This document shows, piece after piece, positions 1 through 4,737 of a DNA stretch of 5,867 nt; the first letter of the stretch is position 1; the number at the start of each line of letters is the position of its first letter. The notes beneath the pieces were generated by a model. The model saw only the letters and a list, made by a program, of their open reading frames with translations. It had not been told where the DNA came from and made no database searches. The stretch is from Kofleriaceae bacterium (lineage in GTDB: Bacteria > Myxococcota_A > Polyangia > Haliangiales > Haliangiaceae), in NCBI GenBank assembly GCA_024642805.1, contig JAHEAK010000361.1:1-5867 (forward strand), given 5' to 3'. Position numbers and translations under genes: made by a program.

Positions 1-599
1 TCGCGATCGGTGGTGGGCATGACCTGAACGGCTGCTCGTGGCAAACCCGCTTGCTCGAGGCCAACGCCGATGGCCGCTCCCAGGGCCTGGTTGGAGTGAA
101 ATGCCTCTTTGCCACCCCGCAAGATGACCGCGTTCCCGCAGCGCAGACAGAGTGCGGCGGCATCGCTGGTGACATTGGGACGGCTCTCGAAGATCATCGC
201 CACGACCCCGAGTGGGATGCGCACGCGATCGACGATGAGGCCGTTTGGGCGAACGCTGTGGCTGACCTGTTGGCCGATGAGATCCTCTTGTTCGGCAACG
301 TCGGTGACGGCGCGAACCAGGCTGGCGATGCGTTTGTCGTCGAGCTTCAGGCGATCGAGCATGGCACCCGAGAGCCCCTGGGCCGCCTCGCTGGCGATGT
401 CGAGCTGATTGGCGTGCAGAATTTCTTCGCGCTGTGCGGCGATGGCCTTGGCGATGGCGAGCAGAGCCTGGGTGCGTTGCTGCGCACTGCTCTGCGCCAA
501 CTGCCTGGAAGCGAGATGCGCACGCTCGCACAGCTGGACGACGCTGGACCCGGAAGAGCTAGGCCCCGAAGAGCTGACGGTATTCGAGATGTTGGGCAG
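1..599 (-). CDS. proA: ProA, gamma-glutamyl phosphate reductase (N-terminal part, runs off left edge)
   Basis: Second enzyme of proline synthesis: NADPH-dependent reduction of gamma-glutamyl phosphate to glutamate-5-semialdehyde in the cytoplasm. About 200 residues are visible. The family N-terminal helix (QLCERAHLASRQLAQ) begins near 536. The strongly conserved block RPNGLIVDRVRIPLGVV is followed by FESRPNVTSDAAALCLRCGN and AVILRGGKEAFHSN, and the visible part ends in PTTDR at the edge. The catalytic cysteine lies further on, outside the window. The gene follows proB in the usual proBA order, 43 bp after the proB stop if the CTG at 599 is used. The start is uncertain. The frame is open from a TAG at 656-654, yet it has no ATG or GTG before an internal ATG at 362. 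Candidates are CTG at 611, 599 or 533 and TTG at 500; TTG would remove part of the conserved first helix, and none has a good ribosome binding site. Identity is very secure; the start is not. Confidence 0.93.
   Translation of the reverse strand, partial: MPNISNTVSSSGPSSSGSSVVQLCERAHLASRQLAQSSAQQRTQALLAIAKAIAAQREEILHANQLDIASEAAQGLSGAMLDRLKLDDKRIASLVRAVTDVAEQEDLIGQQVSHSVRPNGLIVDRVRIPLGVVAMIFESRPNVTSDAAALCLRCGNAVILRGGKEAFHSNQALGAAIGVGLEQAGLPRAAVQVMPTTDR
546..575 (-). repeat. Tandem 15-bp repeat in the proA N-terminal region
   Basis: Two adjacent 15-bp units (575-561 and 560-546 on the minus strand) agree at 12 of 15 positions; both start AGCTCTTC. They are in the proA frame and would encode SSSGP followed by SSSGS, a flexible Ser/Gly-rich lead just before the conserved first helix. 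The unit length is a multiple of three, so a duplication here would keep the reading frame. If translation starts downstream, the repeat is untranslated leader. Confidence 0.6.
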
Positions 600-642
600 A
601 GATGTATCCAGGGTGTCACGGTGACTACGTGACTGCGCGCAA

Positions 643-1773
643 TTACAAGAGAACTAGGTCGTCGCGATGAACGACTTCGTCCAGGTACTTGTACCCCAAT
701 AGTGCCTCGATATCGCTGCTTCTGCAACCGCAGATCTTGCCGAGCTCCTCGGAGCTATAGCCAGCCAGGCCGCGGGCAAAGACGCCCTTTTCCGGGTGTA
801 CCAGCGATACCAGCGCGCCGACGCCAAACTCGCCTTGCACCCGGACCAGGCCAGCAGGCAGGAGACTGCGCCCCTTGCTGGTCACCGCTAGATACGCGCC
901 ATCGTCGACGTGCAATTCGCCGGCGGCTTTGGCGCCGTAGGCAAGCCAGTGTTTGCGACTGCCAATGCTCTGGCCATCGGGGACGAAGAGCGTGCCGACG
1001 TCCTCTCCACTAAGAGCTTTTCCTAGTATGCCAGGGCGCGCTCCTGCGACCACCAGCGTCGGTATGCCAAAGCGAGCCGCGTTCTTGGCCGCCATCACCT
1101 TGGAGGCCATGCCCCCCGAGCCGACACCAGAGGCAGAGCTGGCTACCGCGACAGGACGAGCCTGTGCCTCGACGTCAGTGACCAGAGGTATTCGCACGCC
1201 GCCCTTGGCTGGATCCGCGTCGTGCAGACCGTCAACATCGGTGTAGATGATCATCGCGTCGGCCGAGACCAGATTGCAGATCATCGCCGCCAGCTGATCG
1301 TTGTCGCCGTATTTGATCTCATCGACGGCGACGGTGTCGTTCTCGTTGATGACCGGGTGCACGCCGGCGTCGAGAAGGGCGCGCAGCGCGTGACGGGCGT
1401 TGAGAAAGCGCGAGCGGCTGCTCAAGTCGTCGTGGGTGAGCAGGATCTGGGCGATGTGCTTGCCATGGGCGCCAAAGGCGCGCTCCCAGTGCTGGATGAG
1501 ACGGCTCTGACCGATGGCGGCGGCGGCTTGCAAGGAGGGCAGGTCGGTCGGGCGCTTGGCCAGGCCGAGCACGCCAAAGCCGAGGGCAATGGCGCCAGAG
1601 CTCACGATGACGGCTTCGATCTTGCGGTCGCCAAGCGCGTTGAGCTCGTTGGCGATAGCGGCGGGTCGCTCCGCCGGCGAGGCCGCGAGCAGACTGGAAC
1701 CAACTTTTATGACGATGCGTTTGGCTCCGCCGAGGTAGAGCTTGCGCAGCTCGAGAGGCGTCTTGCTGGTCAT
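643..1773 (-). CDS. proB: ProB, glutamate 5-kinase with C-terminal PUA domain
   Basis: Catalyses the ATP-dependent phosphorylation of L-glutamate to gamma-glutamyl phosphate, the committed and usually proline-inhibited step of proline synthesis. It is 376 residues long, normal for the two-domain form. The amino acid kinase domain covers about residues 18-260. It contains VIKVGSSLL (Lys23), SSGAIALG (58-65), NENDTVAVDEI (143-153), YGDNDQLAA (155-163), YTDVDGLHDADP (177-188) and SGVGSGGMASK (215-225). The PUA domain covers about 284-370 and ends in the typical DEVVHRDDLVLL. The ATG at 1773 is preferred because it overlaps the upstream stop as ATGA, aligns with the family length and has a purine-rich GAAGAAG 7 nt upstream (1787-1781). 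An in-frame GTG at 1803 would add only ten Arg-rich residues. All key motifs are intact. It sits third in the minus-strand operon, directly ahead of proA. Confidence 0.97.
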   Translation of the reverse strand: MTSKTPLELRKLYLGGAKRIVIKVGSSLLAASPAERPAAIANELNALGDRKIEAVIVSSGAIALGFGVLGLAKRPTDLPSLQAAAAIGQSRLIQHWERAFGAHGKHIAQILLTHDDLSSRSRFLNARHALRALLDAGVHPVINENDTVAVDEIKYGDNDQLAAMICNLVSADAMIIYTDVDGLHDADPAKGGVRIPLVTDVEAQARPVAVASSASGVGSGGMASKVMAAKNAARFGIPTLVVAGARPGILGKALSGEDVGTLFVPDGQSIGSRKHWLAYGAKAAGELHVDDGAYLAVTSKGRSLLPAGLVRVQGEFGVGALVSLVHPEKGVFARGLAGYSSEELGKICGCRSSDIEALLGYKYLDEVVHRDDLVLL

Positions 1774-2552
1774 TGCGAGTCTTCTTCGCGCCGGGCGGCG
1801 CACAGCATGTCGAAGGTGTCGATGAGGTTGTCGAGATAGGGATTGCGATCCGCGGCCAGCTCGAGCTCGATGGCCAGTGCGGAGCGAGCAAGGAAGCTCT
1901 TGTCGGAATGAAGCTGCAGCTCGAGGTCTTCATCCACGACCGTGGCGGCTTCGACTTCGCTATCACCGCCGAGCAACTTGGCGAGGCGCCCGCCGCTAAT
2001 GAGATCTGCCACCTGCACCGGCTTGCGCACGCTGGCCTTGACCGTCGCTAGCAATCCGCGTCGAAACAGGTGTCGGCTCAATCCACCCGAGGTCTCGCTG
2101 CGCGCCTTATCCATGAGAGCCCGAAGCTCTCGACCCGAGTCGCCGCTCAGCCCAAGACCAACGTGCACGCGCGCGCAGTAGTGATCGAAGAGAGTGGCGA
2201 TTTCGAAATTTCGAGCGGCTGCCTGTGCACGTCGAGCCGCTAGCACTGCAATGACCAGCTTCTTCCACTGCCGCGACATGATGCGAAAGACCAGGCCGCC
2301 TCCGACTAGATCGTTCCACTTGGGCGGTGTCTCCAGGCCGTCGGCGATGGCGCGCAGAGCCTCGTCGTCAATGTCGACACCCCTCCGCTCGGCAATGCGC
2401 CGCAGGGTGCTGCGCCGAATCGATGACACCAGCCAGTCGTCGAGCATGGGCACGGGCACGGCGCCTGCGATGGCTGCGGCCAACGAGCGCCCGATGATGC
2501 TGCGTCGATTCTCTGCCAGGTACTCGCGGCTGCGAACCAACTCTTGGCTCAT
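1770..2552 (-). CDS. Uncharacterised 260-residue protein in the proBA operon
   Basis: I do not recognise this gene with certainty. Near the N-terminus (about 20-42) is a small-residue-rich, moderately hydrophobic stretch, SLAAAIAGAVPVPMLDDWL. It is followed by a basic helix (SIRRSTLRRIAERRG) and an acidic turn (VDIDDEALRAIAD). The middle (80-130) has another hydrophobic run (KKLVIAVLAARRAQAAA), and a Ser/Arg-rich part lies around 150-180. The C-terminal 60 residues look helical and acidic. The Pro-rich hydrophobic segment followed by Asp-Asp recalls helical membrane-associated families such as DUF697 or EcsC, but this is only a resemblance. No signal peptide or catalytic motif is evident. The start ATG overlaps the stop of the lipoprotein gene and the stop overlaps the proB start, both as ATGA. 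A GGTGA at 2563-2559 lies 6 nt upstream as a possible ribosome binding site. Such tight packing implies co-production with both neighbours. Confidence 0.85.
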   Translation of the reverse strand: MSQELVRSREYLAENRRSIIGRSLAAAIAGAVPVPMLDDWLVSSIRRSTLRRIAERRGVDIDDEALRAIADGLETPPKWNDLVGGGLVFRIMSRQWKKLVIAVLAARRAQAAARNFEIATLFDHYCARVHVGLGLSGDSGRELRALMDKARSETSGGLSRHLFRRGLLATVKASVRKPVQVADLISGGRLAKLLGGDSEVEAATVVDEDLELQLHSDKSFLARSALAIELELAADRNPYLDNLIDTFDMLCAARREEDSQ

Positions 2553-3511
2553 TCAGCGTCACCGGTCAGGCTGGGAGTGGGTGCTTTGCGCGCTGGTGGT
2601 GCGATGCGATCGAGGAGTGCGTCTCGCTCGGAGAGTTCGCGCCTGCGAGGCGGGATTTGCATCTGCAGCTCTTCGGCAGGCGCTGCGATGGCCCGCGAGT
2701 GGCCAAGCTCGCCGATCGTGCGCTCGGCTTGTAGCTCCATCGTGAACTGGCGAGCGTCGCGCACAAAGGAGATTCCGCCGTGGAAGGCTAGCTGCAACAC
2801 AGCGCCCGTCTCGACGTCGATGAGTGCGCTGCCTTCCAGCGATGCCACCTTGATCGAATCGCGCCATTTGCGCTGCTCGAGAGTCTCCGGGGACGAGGAC
2901 AAGGGCTGCGGCGCTAATGCCAGCGTCACCTTGTGCACGGCGCGGCCGCCCTCACTGGCGGCGCCGCCGTCACGCACCTCGAGCTGCTTGGCGAGCAGCT
3001 CCAGGTAGTCGCCTGAGACCCCATACATCTCGTTGCGAATCTCTGCGGCCTCGCTTTCGCTCTGCGGGGCGCGCGCGTGATACAGGCCGTATCGAGGACG
3101 CAGATAGAGCCTGCTGCCATCGAAGATGGCGTGACGGCCGTAGTCCATCGAGTTGTCGAGGGTTGCAGCGAAGCGATCTTCGCCATCGAGATCGAGCACG
3201 AGCGCATCGCTCAACTCCTCGACTGTGGCGGCGCCCTCGCTGACCTTGACGCTGGAGCTTGCTCGCACCACATGCGCACCGAGCTTGTCGCCGACCCAGC
3301 TGTGCGGCAGCTGCGCCGCGTGCAAGAAGGCCATCGCGTCGCTGCTCGCCTCGTTGAGATCGACTTGTGGGCTGACAGCTACCGGTGAGATGACGAGATT
3401 GCCGAGTTGCTCGTCAGGGCGTCCCTCGCCTTCGCCGGAGCAACCAAGGCCAAAGGCACACGCGAGCGCCAGTGACATCCGCCAGCAGGGCCGAATCGCA
3501 TGTGCGAGCAT
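2549..3511 (-). CDS. Predicted secreted lipoprotein of unknown function
   Basis: First gene of the minus-strand operon; 320 residues from the ATG at 3511. The N-terminus has basic residues (Arg7, Arg11), then a hydrophobic core (MSLALACAF) ending in GLGC-SGEGEG. This fits a signal peptidase II lipoprotein with Cys24 as lipidated residue, though the -3 position is Gly rather than the usual Leu. The mature part starts with an acidic/Gly linker. Its middle (about 78-135 and 185-255) looks beta-rich, with strand-like segments such as KVTLALAPQPL, SALIDVETGAVLQLAF and QFTMELQAERTI. The alternating pattern faintly recalls LolA/LppX-type lipid-binding folds; I cannot confirm this. The tail is Arg/Pro-rich. 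A second in-frame ATG at 3478 would still encode the hydrophobic core and Cys. A GTG at 3769 would place 86 Arg-rich residues before the signal peptide and overlap pilD, so it is rejected. Function and ligand are unknown. Confidence 0.85.
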   Translation of the reverse strand: MLAHAIRPCWRMSLALACAFGLGCSGEGEGRPDEQLGNLVISPVAVSPQVDLNEASSDAMAFLHAAQLPHSWVGDKLGAHVVRASSSVKVSEGAATVEELSDALVLDLDGEDRFAATLDNSMDYGRHAIFDGSRLYLRPRYGLYHARAPQSESEAAEIRNEMYGVSGDYLELLAKQLEVRDGGAASEGGRAVHKVTLALAPQPLSSSPETLEQRKWRDSIKVASLEGSALIDVETGAVLQLAFHGGISFVRDARQFTMELQAERTIGELGHSRAIAAPAEELQMQIPPRRRELSERDALLDRIAPPARKAPTPSLTGDAE

Positions 3512-3517
3512 AAGGGA

Positions 3518-3546
3518 TTCATAGCTTTCTCGACGGCGTGGGTCAA
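3518..3546 (-). promoter_or_regulatory. Sigma70-like promoter for the lipoprotein-proBA operon
   Basis: On the minus strand, TTGACC (3546-3541; 5 of 6 to consensus) is separated by exactly 17 bp from TATGAA (3523-3518; 4 of 6). The predicted transcription start falls at about 3512-3510, on or beside the first base of the ATG at 3511. The mRNA would therefore be leaderless for that start, or have a leader of about 33 nt if the ATG at 3478 is used. It is the best promoter match I saw upstream of the operon. The whole 3512-3585 gap is shared with the divergent prepilin peptidase gene, for which I see no equally good promoter. Confidence 0.6.
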
Positions 3547-3573
3547 CCGCGCTACCGTGTGCGCAACACTTGT

Positions 3574-3579
3574 GAGGGG
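3574..3579 (+). promoter_or_regulatory. Ribosome binding site that fixes the prepilin peptidase start
   Basis: GAGGGG lies 6 nt before the ATG at 3586, near-ideal spacing. It decides in favour of this ATG over the in-frame GTG at 3538, which has no comparable site and would add 16 residues unlike the family. Confidence 0.75.
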
Positions 3580-3585
3580 CACGCG

Positions 3586-4584
3586 ATGATAGAGCTAGAT
3601 GCCGAGCAGTGGCTTGCGCTATCGACGAGCCCCGCGGCCTATGCCTTCGCCGCGCTCTTTGGAGCCCTGTGGGGAAGCTTCGGCAACGTGTGCATCTATC
3701 GCATGCCGCCCAGCGATGAGCATCCGAGGGGCCGCTCGGTGGTGGCGCCCGGTTCGCACTGTTTTGCATGCGGCGCGGCGGTGCGCTGGTACGACAACGT
3801 GCCGCTCCTGAGCTTTCTGTGGTTGCGGGGTCGTTGCCGAGACTGCAAGGCTGAATTTTCGCCCCGCTACCTCCTGGTCGAGGCCGCCAGCGCGATGCTC
3901 TTTGCCGCCGCCTACTACTACGTCGTCGCCATCGTCATGGTCGATGCACGACCGGGCGCGCAGCTTTTGCAAGTGGGCGTGTTGTGGGCCTTTCTGTGGA
4001 CACTCCTGGTCATCACCTTCATCGATCTCGACCATCAGTTGATCCTCGACAAGCTGACCTATCCCGCCATCCCGATCTTTTATGGCTTGGGCATGCTCTT
4101 GCCGGATGCCGAGTGGCAGCGCGGCTTGATAGGCATGGCGGTTGGCTATGGTCTGATTCGCGCCATATCCGATGGCTTCTATTACCTCACCAAACGCGAA
4201 GGCATGGGCTATGGCGACGGTAAGCTGCTCGCTATCATCGGTGCGCTCTACGGTTGGCAAGGTGTCTTCGTGTCGCTCTTCCTCGGCTCGCTGCTCGGCT
4301 CCATCATCAGCATCGCGATCTTGCTCGTGACAGGCACCCGGGAGGAGGAACTCGAGCCGGCCACTACGGCCGCGTCCAGCCTAGAACAAGGGCCCGCTGA
4401 TCAAGATGGGACCTCGGAGCTCGGTGGCGCCAACGATGAGCAAGAAGTCGAGGAGAACCTGTCGTCTCGACAACGTTTGGGAAGGGTCGCGGTGCCTTTT
4501 GGGCCTTTCCTGGCCATGGCAGCGGTCATTTATGTCTTCACCGAGAGCTACTTGCGCTTGCGTTTCTTCACGCTCTGGGACTAG
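3586..4584 (+). CDS. pilD: Type IV prepilin peptidase / N-methyltransferase (PilD/GspO family)
   Basis: Inner-membrane aspartic protease that cleaves leader peptides of type IV prepilins and type II secretion pseudopilins; family members usually also N-methylate the new N-terminus. It is 332 residues long. The first membrane helix (about 16-38) contains GALWGSFGNVCIYRMP. A cytoplasmic loop follows with the zinc-binding pairs CFAC (Cys59, Cys62) and CRDC (Cys84, Cys87). Further helices lie at roughly 98-118, 128-146, 158-174, 178-198 and 214-249, and the last at about 301-320. The first catalytic Asp is in FIDLDHQLILD (Asp147), the second in EGMGYGDGKLLA (Asp211). The usual Pro of the LLPD part is Leu here. 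Residues about 251-297 form an acidic, Ser/Gln-rich insert before the closing helix (VPFGPFLAMAA), longer than in textbook PilD. No pilin genes are in the window, so the substrates (pili or type II secretion) cannot be told. It diverges from the lipoprotein operon. Confidence 0.95.
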   Translation: MIELDAEQWLALSTSPAAYAFAALFGALWGSFGNVCIYRMPPSDEHPRGRSVVAPGSHCFACGAAVRWYDNVPLLSFLWLRGRCRDCKAEFSPRYLLVEAASAMLFAAAYYYVVAIVMVDARPGAQLLQVGVLWAFLWTLLVITFIDLDHQLILDKLTYPAIPIFYGLGMLLPDAEWQRGLIGMAVGYGLIRAISDGFYYLTKREGMGYGDGKLLAIIGALYGWQGVFVSLFLGSLLGSIISIAILLVTGTREEELEPATTAASSLEQGPADQDGTSELGGANDEQEVEENLSSRQRLGRVAVPFGPFLAMAAVIYVFTESYLRLRFFTLWD

Positions 4585-4610
4585 GGCGCTGCGGCCATTG
4601 GCACCTCTTG

Positions 4611-4639
4611 CCCACACCCGGCTTGCTTGTGGGTGTGGG
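4611..4639 (+). terminator. Stem-loop after pilD, possible terminator without U-tract
   Basis: CCCACACCC (4611-4619) pairs perfectly with GGGTGTGGG (4631-4639) across an 11-nt loop, 26 bp after the pilD stop. A 9-bp stem with six G-C pairs is stable, but it is followed by ATTGGACACC, not a T-run. It could be an imperfect terminator, an mRNA 3'-end stabiliser or part of the control region of the next gene. GGTGT (4632-4636) could instead pair with ACACC (4645-4649), giving a weaker competing hairpin. Confidence 0.45.
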
Positions 4640-4641
4640 AT

Positions 4642-4671
4642 TGGACACCGAAGTCCGGCGGCTCCTATACT
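4642..4671 (+). promoter_or_regulatory. Sigma70-like promoter of the pseudokinase gene
   Basis: TGGACA (4642-4647; 5 of 6 to TTGACA), an 18-bp spacer and TATACT (4666-4671; 5 of 6 to TATAAT). The predicted start near 4678 gives a leader of about 60 nt before the GTG at 4738. It lies just after the pilD hairpin, which suggests that the downstream gene is its own transcription unit. Confidence 0.55.
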
Positions 4672-4679
4672 TTAGGAGC
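4661..4679. promoter_or_regulatory. Inverted repeat across the -10 box, possible operator
   Basis: GCTCCTA (4661-4667) and TAGGAGC (4673-4679) form a perfect 7-bp dyad around a 5-bp centre, TACTT. It covers the -10 hexamer and runs to the predicted transcription start. A repressor bound here would block RNA polymerase. The half-sites do not match an operator I can name, and a chance or weak-hairpin origin is possible. Confidence 0.4.
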
Positions 4680-4737
4680 GCTCGGGTAGGGCACAGGGAA
4701 TCGGTGGCAGCACTTCGCATGAAACAACGAGGCTTGC

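Larger units (their letters stand above)
4585..4737. other. Intergenic region between pilD and the pseudokinase gene
   Basis: This 153-bp stretch holds the stem-loop, the sigma70-like promoter and the dyad described separately. Downstream of them is about 60 nt of leader with GAGG ahead of the GTG start. A nine-codon ATG-to-TAA frame (4719-4745) overlaps the GTG start but has no good ribosome binding site. No RNA gene was recognised. Confidence 0.6.

Noticed and set aside
615..625. Palindrome GTCAC-G-GTGAC between proB and proA
   Set aside because: It is too short and isolated to support as an operator or terminator.
51..632. 193-codon open frame on the plus strand
   Set aside because: It lies antisense to proA, whose minus-strand translation shows unmistakable family motifs; the open frame is a by-product of GC-rich codon use.
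1222..1839. 205-codon plus-strand frame antisense to proB
   Set aside because: The opposite strand encodes a complete glutamate 5-kinase; the plus-strand product resembles no protein I know.
2194..2745. 183-codon plus-strand frame over the junction of the 260-residue gene and the lipoprotein gene
   Set aside because: Its product is Arg/Ser-rich without domain features and spans a well-formed ATGA gene overlap on the other strand.
3538..3585. Upstream GTG start for pilD
   Set aside because: The ATG at 3586 has a GAGGGG site at ideal spacing and gives a normal N-terminus; the extra 16 residues are not family-like.
3512..3769. Extension of the lipoprotein gene to a GTG at 3769
   Set aside because: It would bury the signal peptide behind 86 Arg-rich residues, overlap pilD on the opposite strand and run through the predicted promoter.
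3619..4260. 213-codon minus-strand frame inside pilD
   Set aside because: It is antisense to the catalytic core of the prepilin peptidase and its product is a typical His/Asp-rich shadow.
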